Counted from the stretch's first letter, positions 47,263 to 57,226 are shown. The stretch is DNA of 64,000 nt from Mycobacterium cookii (GCF_010727945.1 NZ_AP022569.1:2170001-2234000); one strand, 5' to 3'. Numbers and translations: made by a program. Notes: a model not told the origin generated them from the sequence alone.

Positions 47263-49260
47263 CTACCGGGCGGGTTTGACCGCCACTGATGCCGCCAAGG
47301 CTTCCGCGCTCGTCACCGGCAGATCGCACACCTGGCCGCGGCACACGTAGGCCGCATCGCCACCATCGATCCGGTCGCGGCCGACCAGCAGCTTCGAGGA
47401 GTCCACGGCGCCGCCGACGACGAGCGCCCCGCCGGGCGCCAGCCGGCGCGCACTGGCCAGCAGCGACGAGCTTCCGTCAGCGCACGCGACGGCGATCTGC
47501 AACGGCCCGCGCACAGCGGCTTCGGCGACGGCGAGCCAGTGCCCCGCCGAGCGCGGCGCGCGGGCCAGTAGTACCGAATGCGCCTGCAGCGTGGCGGAGG
47601 CCGCTCGCGTGTAACGCTCCGCGCCGGTCAGACATCCCGCGGTCAGCAACGCCTCGGCCATCGACGAGGCGCCCGACGGGGTGGCGCCGTCATACGGGTC
47701 GGCAGGCCTCAGCACCAGCTGCTCGCCGTCGTCTGCGCTGTCGAACCAGTGACCCGGCCGGTCTCGATCGGCAAAGTGCGCCAACGCGATATCGAGCAAC
47801 CCGGTGGCGATGGTCAACCAGGCATCGTTGGAGGTCCGCTGATAAAGCGCGAGCAGACCGGTGGCGAGCATTGCGTGGTCTTCCAGGATCGCCGCGCTCT
47901 CGCCGACCCGTCCGCCGAGGCTGGCGCGACGCAGCCGGCCGTCCACCATGTGCAACCGCAACAGCGCCGCCGCGCAATGCGCTGCGGCGTCGGGTAATTC
48001 GGGCGAATCCAACGCGATTCCGGCCTCGACCAGCGCGGTGATCGCCAACCCGTTCCAGGCGGTGACGACCTTGTCGTCGCGATCCGGCTGAGGTCGCGTC
48101 CGCCTGGCGCTCAGCAGCGCGGTCCGGACCCGATCGAATCGCTCCGAGTCGTCCGAATCGCCGGATCGCTGCAGCACCGACGCGCCGGCTTCGAACGTGC
48201 CGGCCGCTGTCACGCCGAAAAACGAAGCGGCCCAACGCCCGTCGTCGCCGCCAAGCACATCGGTCAGCTGCGCGGGCGTCCACACATAGGTGGAGCCTTC
48301 GCTGCCGTCGGCGTCAGCGTCCAGCGACGAGGTGAACATGTCGCCCGCCCGCAACTCTTCGAGCAAGAAGCCCGCGGTCTCGGCGGCGACCCGTCGCGCC
48401 AACGGATCGCCGGTGCGGCGGGCCCAGTGCGCATAGGCCCGCAACAGCAGCGCATTGTCGTACAGCATCTTCTCGAAATGCGGTACCAACCAAGCATCGT
48501 CGACGCTGTAGCGGGCGAAACCCCCGGCCAGCTGGTCGTACATTCCGCCGCGGGCCATGGCGACACCGGTACGGCTGACCGCATCCAGCGACTGCGCTGA
48601 GCCGGTCCGTTCCCAGTGCCGCAGCAACGCTTCCAGCAACGCTGACGGCGGGAATTTCGGTGCGCCGCGGAAGCCGCCGTGAACGGTGTCCTCGTCTCGC
48701 AGGACCGCGGCCACGGCGTGGTCACAGAGCGCGGGGCCCACCGGCGGGCTTTGGCCGGGCAATACGGCGGCCGTCGTGCGCAGTTCGCCGGCGATCTGAT
48801 CGGACGACTGCTCGACCTCGTCACGACGATCCCGCCAGGTGCTCGACACCGCCGAAAGTAGCTGCAGGAAACCGTCTTTCGGGTAAAACGTACCGCAGAA
48901 GAACGGTCGCCCGTCGGGCGTCAGGAAGCACGTCATCGGCCAACCGCCCTGCCCGGTGAGCGCGACAGTGGCTTTCATGTAGACCGCGTCGATGTCGGGA
49001 CGTTCTTCGCGATCGACCTTGATGCAGACGAAGTCGGCGTTCATCGCGGCGGCGACCTCGTCGTCCTCGAACGACTCGTGCGCCATCACATGGCACCAGT
49101 GGCAGGCGGCGTAGCCGATCGACAGCAGGATCGGCACGTCGCGCTGCGCGGCTTCGGCCAGTGCCTGCGGCGACCACTGCTGCCAGTGCACCGGGTTGTC
49201 GGCGTGCTGGCGAAGGTAGGGGCTGGCGGCCCCGGCGAGCTGGTTTCCCGCCGGACTCAC
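47263..49260 (-). CDS. thioredoxin domain-containing protein (DUF255/YyaL)
   Basis: 665 aa, orthologous in place to Rv1084. N-terminal thioredoxin-like domain with YAACHWCHVMAHESFED (CxxC redox motif), then GTFYPKDGFL, and a C-terminal (alpha/alpha)6 glycosidase-like or epimerase-like domain (GGMYDQLAGGFARYSVD, HFEKMLYDNALL). Related to SSP411 and YyaL; exact function unknown. Its ATG overlaps the small membrane protein gene by 4 bp, and mca lies just upstream, so a thiol-linked role beside mycothiol is plausible. Confidence 0.9.
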   Translation of the reverse strand: MSPAGNQLAGAASPYLRQHADNPVHWQQWSPQALAEAAQRDVPILLSIGYAACHWCHVMAHESFEDDEVAAAMNADFVCIKVDREERPDIDAVYMKATVALTGQGGWPMTCFLTPDGRPFFCGTFYPKDGFLQLLSAVSSTWRDRRDEVEQSSDQIAGELRTTAAVLPGQSPPVGPALCDHAVAAVLRDEDTVHGGFRGAPKFPPSALLEALLRHWERTGSAQSLDAVSRTGVAMARGGMYDQLAGGFARYSVDDAWLVPHFEKMLYDNALLLRAYAHWARRTGDPLARRVAAETAGFLLEELRAGDMFTSSLDADADGSEGSTYVWTPAQLTDVLGGDDGRWAASFFGVTAAGTFEAGASVLQRSGDSDDSERFDRVRTALLSARRTRPQPDRDDKVVTAWNGLAITALVEAGIALDSPELPDAAAHCAAALLRLHMVDGRLRRASLGGRVGESAAILEDHAMLATGLLALYQRTSNDAWLTIATGLLDIALAHFADRDRPGHWFDSADDGEQLVLRPADPYDGATPSGASSMAEALLTAGCLTGAERYTRAASATLQAHSVLLARAPRSAGHWLAVAEAAVRGPLQIAVACADGSSSLLASARRLAPGGALVVGGAVDSSKLLVGRDRIDGGDAAYVCRGQVCDLPVTSAEALAASVAVKPAR

Positions 49261-49514
49261 GGGCGCGGCTCGTGCGGCGGCTGGTCGATCGTTCCGTCGT
49301 CGACAGCCTGATCGGGCTCGGGGTGTTGCGGGTCGAAAGACTCCGGCAGCTTCTTGAGGTGCCGGTTCATCGAGCGGACCAGGAACAGCACGCCGATCAG
49401 TAGCAGCACCACCACCAGCAACCCGAACGGGCTGGCTTTGCCGAAGTCCGGCCCGCTGTTATGCGGCCCGCCCTCGGCGAGCAGCGCCCACGCGGCCATG
49501 TGAACGTGCATCAC
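49257..49514 (-). CDS. small single-pass membrane protein (Rv1083-like)
   Basis: 85 aa. A single membrane helix (about residues 30-46, FGLLVVVLLLIGVLFLV) followed by a charged Pro-rich cytoplasmic tail. It starts 2 bp after mca and overlaps the DUF255 gene, completing a conserved mca operon. Function unknown. Confidence 0.8.
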   Translation of the reverse strand: MMHVHMAAWALLAEGGPHNSGPDFGKASPFGLLVVVLLLIGVLFLVRSMNRHLKKLPESFDPQHPEPDQAVDDGTIDQPPHEPRP

Positions 49515-49516
49515 GG

Positions 49517-50383
49517 CTATGCCTCGATTCCGGCGAACAGATCGGTTTCCGGAAGACGCACCGGAATGCGCGAGCGAGCGAGCTCGAATTCCTCAGTCGG
49601 CCAGAGCCGCTGCTGCCACTCGATCGGTGCGGCGAAGAAGTCGCCCTTGGGATCGATCTGGGTGGCATGCGCCCGCAGCGCGTCGTCACGTTGGCTGAAG
49701 TACGCCGAGCACTCGATCTTGGTGGTCACCCGACCGGCGAAGACGTCGTGCGACGGATCCCAATGCTTCAGCCATTTTTCGAACGGCCCGGTCTCCCCGC
49801 GCTTGGCGAACTCGTCTTGCAGCATCTGCATCCGCTGACGCAGGAACCCGTGGTTGTAGTACAGCTTGGCCACCGACCACACCGGCCCGGCGTCCGGGAA
49901 GCGCCGGTGGTCGGCGGCCGCCTCGTACGCCGCGACCGAAACCTGATGACAACGGATGTGATCGGGATGCGGGTATCCGCCGTTCTCGTCGTAGGTCGTC
50001 ATCACATGCGGCCGGAATTCGCGCACCACCTTCACCAGCGCCTCGGTGGACACCTCCAACGGCGTCAGCGCGAAGCAGTCCTCCGGCAGGGGTGGCGGCG
50101 GATCTCCCATCGGCAGCCCGGAATCGACGAAACCCAACCAGGTGTGTTCGACGCCCAGAATCTCCGCGGCCTTGGCCATCTCGTCGCGGCGGACGTCGGC
50201 GATGCGCCCGTGCACTTCGGGCAGGTCCATCGCCGGGTTGAGGATGTCACCGCGTTCGCCGCCGGTCAGGGTGACCACCAGCACGCGGTGGCCCTCGTCC
50301 GAGTAGCGGGCAAGGGTGGCGGCGCCCTTACTGGACTCGTCGTCCGGGTGGGCGTGCACCGCCATCAACCGCAGCTCGCTCAC
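49517..50383 (-). CDS. mca: mycothiol S-conjugate amidase
   Basis: 288 aa, like M. tuberculosis Mca. LmbE-family zinc amidase: [10 protein letters not shown] carries zinc ligands, [13 protein letters not shown] supplies the third. It cleaves mycothiol conjugates to release mercapturic acids, a detoxification route special to actinobacteria. Head of the three-gene operon with the small membrane protein and the DUF255 protein. Confidence 0.95.
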   Translation of the reverse strand: MSELRLMAVHAHPDDESSKGAATLARYSDEGHRVLVVTLTGGERGDILNPAMDLPEVHGRIADVRRDEMAKAAEILGVEHTWLGFVDSGLPMGDPPPPLPEDCFALTPLEVSTEALVKVVREFRPHVMTTYDENGGYPHPDHIRCHQVSVAAYEAAADHRRFPDAGPVWSVAKLYYNHGFLRQRMQMLQDEFAKRGETGPFEKWLKHWDPSHDVFAGRVTTKIECSAYFSQRDDALRAHATQIDPKGDFFAAPIEWQQRLWPTEEFELARSRIPVRLPETDLFAGIEA

Positions 50384-50487
50384 GTGCTCCCTGACTATCC
50401 GCTGTTCTTGGGCCCTATAGTTCCAGGTCTAATAGTTCCATCCCGGCCGCCGGGTCCCGAAACCCCCGGCACCGAACCCACCACACC

Positions 50488-50919
50488 ATGACCGAACGTT
50501 CACAGCCGCCGCCGCAGTCCCGCTATGGACGTGTCCGGCCGGTCCGCCCGTCCCGGCGCTGGTTCGTCGCGCTGTCTGTCACGGTGGTCGCGGTCGGGGT
50601 CGCGCTGGCTGTCATCGGTTATCGATCACTGGGCCGCAGCGACGTCGAGGGCACGCTCGGCGGCTATCAGTTGGTCGACAACCAGACCGTGTCAGTAACG
50701 ATCAGCGTGACGCGAACCGACCCGTCGCGGCCGGTCGACTGCATCGTGCGGGTGCGCGCGAAAGACGGCAGCGAGACGGGCCGACGTGAAGTGCTGGTTC
50801 CGCCGTCGACTCAGACAACAGTGCAGGTGACGGCGATCGTGAAGTCCAGCAAGCCGCCGATGGTCGGCGACATCTACGGCTGCGGCACAGACGTTCCCGG
50901 CTACCTTCGCGCGCCCTGA
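50488..50919 (+). CDS. DUF4307 membrane protein (Rv1081c-like)
   Basis: 143 aa. One membrane helix (residues 28-46, [19 protein letters not shown]) then an extracytoplasmic beta domain with [20 protein letters not shown] and a Cys pair (DCIV and YGCG), probably disulfide-bonded. Matches DUF4307 and Rv1081c in size and place. TATAGT at 50416-50421 could be its -10. Function unknown. Confidence 0.85.
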   Translation: MTERSQPPPQSRYGRVRPVRPSRRWFVALSVTVVAVGVALAVIGYRSLGRSDVEGTLGGYQLVDNQTVSVTISVTRTDPSRPVDCIVRVRAKDGSETGRREVLVPPSTQTTVQVTAIVKSSKPPMVGDIYGCGTDVPGYLRAP

Positions 50920-51164
50920 CGCGGGCCGGCTCTGGCAAACACCGGCCTGCGGAAAATGTCCTCGGCATCCGCAGCAGAGGTGTAGGATCGTCGGATGCAC
51001 GGTTCCGGCTGGGACCGTGTATTGCTGCATTAGCGGCCAGATCCGCCGCGCAGGGGGTACACCCGACTACTGGGGTCGGCAGTACAGGTGTGGACCCGCC
51101 CGCAGCAGCCCGACAACTGCCGGGGCGGATACCGCCTGACCGACACCACAAGGAGCACGACGAG
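50920..51164. other. greA upstream region
   Basis: A 245-bp non-coding stretch. TAGGAT near 50983 resembles a -10, which would give greA a leader of about 175 nt; a GTAC...GTAC hairpin near 51047-51080 (GTACACCCGAC and GTCGGCAGTAC) could act in this leader. The greA Shine-Dalgarno AGGAG is at 51151-51155. Confidence 0.35.
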
Positions 51165-51659
51165 ATGACGGACACCCAAGTGACCTGGTTGACCCAGGAA
51201 TCACACGATCGACTGAAGGCCGAGCTCGATCAGTTGATCGCGAATCGTCCGGTCATCGCCGCGGAGATCAACGACCGCCGCGAGGAGGGCGACCTCCGCG
51301 AGAACGGTGGCTACCACGCTGCACGCGAAGAGCAGGGCCAGCAAGAGGCCCGCATCCGCCAGTTGCAGGACCTACTGAACAACGCCAAGGTCGGCGAGGT
51401 GCCCAAGCAGTCGGGCATTGCGCTGCCCGGCTCGGTGGTGAAGGTCTACTACGACGGCGACAAGTCCGACACCGAGACGTTCCTGATCGGTACCCGCGAG
51501 CAGGCCGTCAACGACGGCAAGCTCGAGGTCTACTCGCCGAACTCACCGCTGGGCGGCGCCCTGATCGACGCCAAAGAGGGCGAGACCCGCAGCTACACCG
51601 TGCCCAACGGCAACACCGTCAAGGTCACGCTGGTCAGCGCGGAGCCGTACCACTCCTGA
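51165..51659 (+). CDS. greA: transcription elongation factor GreA
   Basis: 164 aa, the mycobacterial length. N-terminal coiled coil with the acidic tip [20 protein letters not shown] that reaches the RNA polymerase active site and triggers transcript cleavage; C-terminal FKBP-like domain with [14 protein letters not shown]. Start preceded by AGGAG. Confidence 0.97.
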   Translation: MTDTQVTWLTQESHDRLKAELDQLIANRPVIAAEINDRREEGDLRENGGYHAAREEQGQQEARIRQLQDLLNNAKVGEVPKQSGIALPGSVVKVYYDGDKSDTETFLIGTREQAVNDGKLEVYSPNSPLGGALIDAKEGETRSYTVPNGNTVKVTLVSAEPYHS

Positions 51660-51742
51660 TCGGGTAGTGGGCCGGGAACGCTGCCCGTTCTCGTACTGGG
51701 ACGTTCAAGGATTCGATTGTCGTGGGCATCCGCCCGCATCGT

Positions 51743-51816
51743 GCACGAGTAGCGGCCTTGTCGCGCGCGTGTGATGAGCCGATAGCGCCGAAAGTTGAGT
51801 AGTCCGCTACTGGTGC
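51743..51816. repeat. inverted repeat upstream of the unknown membrane protein
   Basis: GCACGAGTAGCGG at 51743-51755 pairs with CCGCTACTGGTGC at 51804-51816 (12 of 13) around a 48-nt spacer, in the 220-bp gap between greA and the unrecognised membrane protein gene. Could be an operator pair or an mRNA structure. Confidence 0.4.
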
Positions 51817-51879
51817 TGGTGCGAGAGCACGCGCCATACGCTCGCGAAATCACTCGAACGCACCCCCCGGGAACCGGCA

Positions 51880-53394
51880 ATGACCACGACAATCAGCAAC
51901 CCCGACACGACGTCTGCCGCGCGAGCCTCCGAGTACGAAGCTGATACTCCCGGACACGCCGGCATCCCACTGGCGCTGCGCGCTCTGCTCGCCGGCTACA
52001 CCGATGCGCTGGACAGCGTCGACGATGCGCCGGTCCTCACTTGGGTGAAGCCCGAAAACTCAAGGCTGCCAAGCTGGCTGGCGTTTCCAGCCCTACGCTA
52101 TTTTGTGTCCACCCTTTTCGTGCGTTACCTGTATCGACGCGTCGACGCCCTCAAATCCGGCGTGATGATGCTGGGCGTTGTGACCGGCGCTGCGGACGAA
52201 CAACGCGGCAACCTCGAGATGCTCGAGCAATTCGAACAGTCGCTGCCCCCAAGGCGACGACTGGCACTCTTCGTGGCGCCGGGATTGATGGTGGTCCTGG
52301 CCGTTGCCTATCTACTGGCATGGTTGTGCCACGCCGGCTACCGCAATCTGCTCGGAGATCTCATGGCCGCCGCTATCAGCGTCAGCCGGTCCGCCGCAAT
52401 CGCTGCCTTTCAAAATGCCTACCGCCTGGCGGTGTTACAACACCCGCTCGAAGCTTACTTTTTCGCGGGGGCGGCGATGATCGTTGCCTGGTCGGCTGTT
52501 GTGGCGATCCTGCCACTGCTTCCTGCGTTCTACGTCGTCCGCCGCAAGAAAGCACAGCTGGCCGACCTGGAAAACAGCGCATTCAGCGCCGTCGGCGCTC
52601 GCACCGTCCACGACGTCGAACTCGACCTGATTGTCCGCCTGCTCCTGATTCCGGCAGTCGCCCTGCTCGGTGTCGCAGCAGTGACGCAAGCCGTGACACA
52701 GTTCCTCGCAACACATTCGGTGAATTCGGCCAGCGTACTGATCGGCGCCATCGCCGTCGCGCTGACGATGCTCGCCGGAATCGAGTTGGGCGCCTGCTAT
52801 CACGAACGCCGTAACGGCACCGCTCATTGCCGTAGTCGTGCCACCCGAATTTCGTTCGCCGTGGTGACCGTCTTGTCGGCGAGTCTCTTCGTCAGCCTTC
52901 CGATCTGGGAACGAATCCACAACCGCGAGAACAACTTCTGGCAACGCGAGGTCGCGACGTACCCGCCTAAGCCCGACGACAGCGACCACGCACGGGGCTG
53001 GCTCACCAATCAGTTGTCTTTTCTGGTGACGAACATCCAGCAAGATGTGCAATGCGTCGAACCACACGGGCTACTCATCGACCACCCGCAGTATCTACGG
53101 TTCGACCTCGAAGTGTGGTCGGACGTCGATCAATTCGCCAACCCCGCCACCGCACACGCGCTGGCGCTGCCGCACTGGAGTGTTCGCGATACGCACGGGA
53201 ATTCCACGGGGAGCCTCTACCTGCACGCGAAGTGCGGTCGCGGCACCGAGGCGATCTCCGAACCGATTGTCGCCGGTGCCCACACCAGTACGGCTTTGGT
53301 CGTGAGCGCACCCAGCGATGCTGCCGTTCTGCGGCTGGACGTCCCCAGTTACCGCGGCGTGTGGGAATGGCACATCCCGCCGGCTGCAGGGTGA
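51880..53394 (+). CDS. unrecognised polytopic membrane protein
   Basis: 504 aa, family not recognised. A cytoplasmic N-terminal domain (1-125) has a helix TDALDSVDDAPVLTWVK and EQRGNLEMLEQFEQSLPPRRR. Five likely membrane helices follow near 127-149, 193-220, 252-270, 284-303 and 325-345. The last 155 residues are extracytoplasmic, beta-rich, with two cysteines (VQCVEP, HAKCGRG) and a cysteine-rich loop HERRNGTAHCRSR before helix five. It is inserted between greA and metB, neighbours in M. tuberculosis, and its DNA is less GC-rich than theirs, suggesting acquisition. Confidence 0.75.
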   Translation: MTTTISNPDTTSAARASEYEADTPGHAGIPLALRALLAGYTDALDSVDDAPVLTWVKPENSRLPSWLAFPALRYFVSTLFVRYLYRRVDALKSGVMMLGVVTGAADEQRGNLEMLEQFEQSLPPRRRLALFVAPGLMVVLAVAYLLAWLCHAGYRNLLGDLMAAAISVSRSAAIAAFQNAYRLAVLQHPLEAYFFAGAAMIVAWSAVVAILPLLPAFYVVRRKKAQLADLENSAFSAVGARTVHDVELDLIVRLLLIPAVALLGVAAVTQAVTQFLATHSVNSASVLIGAIAVALTMLAGIELGACYHERRNGTAHCRSRATRISFAVVTVLSASLFVSLPIWERIHNRENNFWQREVATYPPKPDDSDHARGWLTNQLSFLVTNIQQDVQCVEPHGLLIDHPQYLRFDLEVWSDVDQFANPATAHALALPHWSVRDTHGNSTGSLYLHAKCGRGTEAISEPIVAGAHTSTALVVSAPSDAAVLRLDVPSYRGVWEWHIPPAAG

Positions 53395-53404
53395 TGCCAA
53401 CCGA

Positions 53405-54559
53405 TCAACCCAGCGCCTGTTCGAGATCGGCGATCAGGTCGGCGAGGTCTTCGATGCCCACCGAGAGCCGGACCAGATCGTCGGGAACCTCCAACTGGGA
53501 ACCGGCCGTCGACGCGTGGGTCATGGCGCCGGGATACTCGATCAGCGACTCCACGCCGCCGAGCGACTCGGCCAGAATGAACAACCGGGTGTTGGCGCAC
53601 AACGTTTCGGCCGCACGTCGTCCACCCTTCATCCGCATCGACACCATGCCGCCGAAACCGCGCATCTGCCGCGCGGCGATCTGGTGGCCCGGATGGTCGG
53701 CCAGACCCGGATACAGCACGGTGTCCACCGAGGCATGCCCGGTCAGGAATTCGGCTATCGCAGCGGCGTTTTCGCTGTGCCGTTCCATCCGCAGCACCAA
53801 CGTCTTCAAGCCGCGCATGGTCAGGTAGGCGTCGAACGGGCCGGGCACAGCGCCGGCCCCGTTCTGCAGGAAGGCGAAGGCCTCGTCCAGTTCGGCATCG
53901 TTGGTGATCAGCGCGCCGCCCACGACGTCGGAATGTCCGCCGATGTACTTCGTCGTCGAGTGCAACACGATGTCAGCGCCGAGCGTCAGCGGCTGCTGCA
54001 GGGCTGGCGATGCAAACGTGTTGTCCACCAACACTATTGCTGAGCTGTCCGCACCAATCTGGGCAATGCCGGCGATGTCGGCGATCGACAGCAGCGGGTT
54101 GGTGGGCGTTTCCACCCAGATCAGCTTGGTGCTCGGCGTGACAGCCGCACGGACCGCGTCGAGATCGGACAGCGCGACCGGGGTGTGCTGCACACCCCAC
54201 TGCGTGAAGACCTTGTCGATCAGCCGGAACGTTCCGCCGTAGGCGTCGTCAGGGATCACCACGTGATCGCCGGGACGCAGCACCGCGCGCAGCGCGCAAT
54301 CACCGGCCGCCATGCCGGAGCCGAACGCGCGGCCGAACCTGCCGTCTTCGACCGCCGCCAGCGCGGTTTCCAGCGCGACCCGGGTGGGGTTGCCGGTACG
54401 GGCGTATTCGAATCCGCCGCGCAGACCGCCGACCCCGTCCTGGGCGAAGGTGCTACTGGCATAGATCGGCGTGTTGACCGCTCCGGTCTGCGGATCGGGC
54501 CGGTAGCCGGCGTGGATGGCCTTGGTGGCAAGTCCGGCTGCTTCGAAGTGTTTGCTCAT
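53405..54559 (-). CDS. metB: cystathionine gamma-synthase
   Basis: 384 aa. PLP enzyme of the Cys/Met metabolism family, joining O-succinylhomoserine (or acetyl) and cysteine. The PLP-lysine motif HSTTKYIGGHSD, YGGTFRLI and WVETPTNPLL are visible, with SLGGVESLIEYP near the C-terminus. Distinguishing gamma-synthase from gamma-lyase is not certain from sequence, but the position before pra and cbs matches Rv1079 MetB. Confidence 0.92.
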   Translation of the reverse strand: MSKHFEAAGLATKAIHAGYRPDPQTGAVNTPIYASSTFAQDGVGGLRGGFEYARTGNPTRVALETALAAVEDGRFGRAFGSGMAAGDCALRAVLRPGDHVVIPDDAYGGTFRLIDKVFTQWGVQHTPVALSDLDAVRAAVTPSTKLIWVETPTNPLLSIADIAGIAQIGADSSAIVLVDNTFASPALQQPLTLGADIVLHSTTKYIGGHSDVVGGALITNDAELDEAFAFLQNGAGAVPGPFDAYLTMRGLKTLVLRMERHSENAAAIAEFLTGHASVDTVLYPGLADHPGHQIAARQMRGFGGMVSMRMKGGRRAAETLCANTRLFILAESLGGVESLIEYPGAMTHASTAGSQLEVPDDLVRLSVGIEDLADLIADLEQALG

Positions 54560-54662
54560 CGACGATCAGCCTAGCCATCCGATCAGGTCGCACCGAACGG
54601 CGCAAAGTTAGGTCAATCGCCCCATGCGCACGCAGCCTGCGGGAGAGCAGAATCGCAGATTT

Positions 54663-55019
54663 ATGAGGCGATTGATTGTAGGTGCCGCAACGGCTGTCCT
54701 GCTGTGCGGCAATGTCGCGGGAGTGGTCGGTTCGGCTCTCGCCGGGGCCCGCCCCGGCCCGGCGCCGCAGTCTTGGCCGGGCTGTCCTCCAGATCACCCG
54801 GAAGGACCGTGCCGCTGGTGCCCCGGCGATCCTCCGGTGCAGACGGGCAACCTCCGAGTGGACCCGGTCCGCTGGGACGCAACCGTGTGTCACACCTACT
54901 GGTACGTCGGAGGTGGGGGCAACGTCGCCCGGACCATCTGGGAGGGCGACCAGCCCCCGCCGCCGGCTCCGCCGCCGCCGGGCCTGAATTTCTGCCCAAT
55001 CCCGCCGTGGTGTCCGTGA
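54663..55019 (+). CDS. small secreted Pro/Trp/Cys-containing protein
   Basis: 118 aa. Signal peptide (MRRLIVGAATAVLLCGNVAG, cleavage near ALA-GA at about residue 28). The mature part has PGCPPDHPEGPCRWCPGDPP, a later TVCHTYWYVGGGG and a proline-rich end with two Cys. The WCPG...CH..W pattern is shared with the protein at 7565, so both belong to one exported family. Start at 54663 chosen because it begins the signal peptide. Confidence 0.75.
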   Translation: MRRLIVGAATAVLLCGNVAGVVGSALAGARPGPAPQSWPGCPPDHPEGPCRWCPGDPPVQTGNLRVDPVRWDATVCHTYWYVGGGGNVARTIWEGDQPPPPAPPPPGLNFCPIPPWCP

Positions 55020-55024
55020 GCTGA

Positions 55025-55663
55025 CTACGCCTCGGCCGTCCGGTCGATCGACAGGCACACCGTGGCCATGATCTTGTCGGCCAGCGTTTGACGCTTGGCG
55101 TCCCAGAGCGGAAACAGGTAGCCGATGTAGAAGATCGCGGCGTCGACCGCGTGAGCGATCTCGCGCAGCACGGACAACCCGAAACCGATTGGCTTGCCGG
55201 TGTTTTCGCTCACGACCTGGAATCTCAGCAGCGACTTGCCGACGCTCGATCCGGTGGTGCCCTGCCGGTAGCCGAGATTCCAGATCAGGTAACCCAGCGC
55301 GAGCAACGCCGCAACCCACATCACCGCCACGCCCAGCGACGACGGGCCGACCGAGCAGATCTGGTCGATGGTGTGCGGGGTGACATCGGTCAGGCAGACA
55401 CTCTCGACGGAGTTCTGCAGGACCAGGAACCCGACGCCGACGATGAGCGCGACGGGCAGGTGGTCGATGACGTACGCAGCGACCCGGGTGATCCACGGCG
55501 TGTAGGACTCGGTGGCCAGACCCCGGAGCACCGGCCCGGGCGGCGGGGGCGCGTATCCGCCCGACGGCGGAGGCGGTGGCGGATAACCACCACCCCCCAG
55601 CGGTGGCGGCGGCGGGGGCGGCATGTGAGCCTCGCCGGGCGGAGGTGGGATGTGGTCGGTCAT
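55025..55663 (-). CDS. proline-rich antigen (Pra) homolog, RDD family
   Basis: 212 aa. A 45-residue N-terminus of proline and glycine repeats (PPPPPPLGGGGYPPPPPP) is followed by an RDD membrane domain with three or four helices: TPWITRVAAYVIDHLPVALIVG, WVAALLALGYLIWN, and YRQGTTGSSVGKSLLRFQVV. Same order as Rv1078 between metB and cbs. Some RDD proteins are cation transporters; the role here is unproven. Confidence 0.88.
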   Translation of the reverse strand: MTDHIPPPPGEAHMPPPPPPPLGGGGYPPPPPPSGGYAPPPPGPVLRGLATESYTPWITRVAAYVIDHLPVALIVGVGFLVLQNSVESVCLTDVTPHTIDQICSVGPSSLGVAVMWVAALLALGYLIWNLGYRQGTTGSSVGKSLLRFQVVSENTGKPIGFGLSVLREIAHAVDAAIFYIGYLFPLWDAKRQTLADKIMATVCLSIDRTAEA

Positions 55664-55727
55664 ACGTGGCTTTCCCTCTGCACAGTGATATTTGCTACTC
55701 GAACTAATTTGCCCGCGACGCGTCCGG

Positions 55728-57122
55728 CTACTTGCGGGGCGCGCCGTCGGATAGGAAGCCCAGCAAGTCGTACCGGGTGATCACCCCGACCGGTTTGCCT
55801 TCCTCGACAACCATCACGGCGTCCAGGTCCCGCAACGTCTTGGCCAGCGCACTGACCTGTTCACCGGCACCGATGATCGGCAGCGGCGGGCTCATGTGCA
55901 TGCCCACGGCGTCGGCCAGGCTGGCGCGGCCCTCGAAGACGGCCGACAGCAGTTCGCGTTCAGAGACGCTGCCCGCCACCTCGCCGGCCATCACCGGCGG
56001 CTCGGCGCCGACGACCGGCATCTGCGACACCCCGTACTCGCGGAGAATGCCGATCGCGTCGCGGACCGTCTCCGACGGATGGGTGTGCACCAGGTCGGGT
56101 AGATGACCGGACTTTCCGCGCAGCACGTCGCCGACCGTGGGCTGCTCGATCGAGCCGTCCAGCCTGGTGCGCAGGAAACCGTAGGACGACATCCAGGCGT
56201 CGTTGAAGATTTTCGACAGGTAGCCACGGCCGCCGTCCGGCAGCAGCACGACGATCAGCGCGTCCGGCCCGGCCTGCTCGGCCACCTTCAGGGCCGCCAC
56301 CACCGCCATTCCGCACGAGCCGCCGACCAGCATGGCCTCCTCGCGGGCCAGTCGCCGGGTCATGTTGAACGAGTCGGAGTCGGTGACCGCGATGATCTCG
56401 TCGGGCACGGCCCGGTCATAGGCCGCGGGCCAGAAGTCCTCGCCGACGCCCTCCACCAGATAGGGCCGGCCGGTGCCGCCGGAGTACACCGAACCTTCGG
56501 GGTCGGCGCCCACGACCTTCACCCGGCCGTTCGAGACGTCCTTCAGGTAGCGGCCCGCGCCGGTGATCGTTCCGCCGGTGCCGATGCCGGCGACGAAGTG
56601 GGTGACCTGACCGTCGGTGTCGGCCCAGATCTCCGGACCGGTGGTTTCGTAGTGGCTGGCCGGGCCTTGGGGGTTGGAGTACTGGTCGGGCTTCCAGGCG
56701 CCGTCGATCTCACCGACCAACCGGTCGGAGACGCTGTAGTAGCTGTCCGGGTGCTCGGGTGGCACCGCCGTCGGGCACACCACCACCTCCGCGCCGTAGG
56801 CCCGCAGCACATTCTGCTTGTCCTCGCTGACCTTGTCGGGGCAGACGAACACGCACCGGTAGCCGCGACGCTGGGCGACCAGAGCAAGGCCGACGCCGGT
56901 GTTCCCCGACGTCGGCTCGACGATGGTGCCGCCCGGTTTGAGCTCTCCGCTGGCCTCGGCGGCGTCGATCATCTTCACCGCGATCCGGTCTTTGCTGCTC
57001 AAACCCGGGTTGAGGTATTCGACCTTCGCGACGACCCGGCCGGACCCCGGCGGCACAACCGAGTTCAGCTGAACCAGTGGAGTGTTTCCGATGATTTCAC
57101 TGATGTGCTGCGCGATCCGCAT
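55728..57122 (-). CDS. cbs: cystathionine beta-synthase
   Basis: 464 aa. Fold-type II PLP domain (NTPLVQLN, NPGLSSKDRIAVKM with the PLP-lysine, EPTSGNTGVGLA, GIGTGGTITG) followed by two CBS domains (RGKSGHLPDLVHTHPSETVRDAI and a final MVVEEGKPVGVITRYDLLGFL). Together with metB it forms the transsulfuration route between homocysteine and cysteine. No heme-binding N-terminus is present. Confidence 0.95.
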   Translation of the reverse strand: MRIAQHISEIIGNTPLVQLNSVVPPGSGRVVAKVEYLNPGLSSKDRIAVKMIDAAEASGELKPGGTIVEPTSGNTGVGLALVAQRRGYRCVFVCPDKVSEDKQNVLRAYGAEVVVCPTAVPPEHPDSYYSVSDRLVGEIDGAWKPDQYSNPQGPASHYETTGPEIWADTDGQVTHFVAGIGTGGTITGAGRYLKDVSNGRVKVVGADPEGSVYSGGTGRPYLVEGVGEDFWPAAYDRAVPDEIIAVTDSDSFNMTRRLAREEAMLVGGSCGMAVVAALKVAEQAGPDALIVVLLPDGGRGYLSKIFNDAWMSSYGFLRTRLDGSIEQPTVGDVLRGKSGHLPDLVHTHPSETVRDAIGILREYGVSQMPVVGAEPPVMAGEVAGSVSERELLSAVFEGRASLADAVGMHMSPPLPIIGAGEQVSALAKTLRDLDAVMVVEEGKPVGVITRYDLLGFLSDGAPRK

Positions 57123-57151
57123 GCGTAGATCGTCTCAGGTGCCGCCCGCCC

Positions 57152-57195
57152 GATGACGATGCGGGCCGCATTGCGGCCCGCGGAGGAGGCGGGCC
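57152..57195 (-). repeat. hairpin-CATCGTCA repeat, copy 5
   Basis: On the minus strand GCCCGCCTCCTCC, a perfect 9-bp stem GCGGGCCGC/GCGGCCCGC with loop AAT, then ATCGTCATC. Lies between lipU and cbs. Confidence 0.55.
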
Positions 57196-57226
57196 ATGAG
57201 CCGCGACCTCGCGCAGCCCGTCTCGC

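Noticed and set aside
50416..50440. Direct repeat ATAGTTCCA (twice, 15 bp apart) between mca and the DUF4307 gene
   Set aside because: Only two short copies; could be promoter elements but too little to call a regulatory site.
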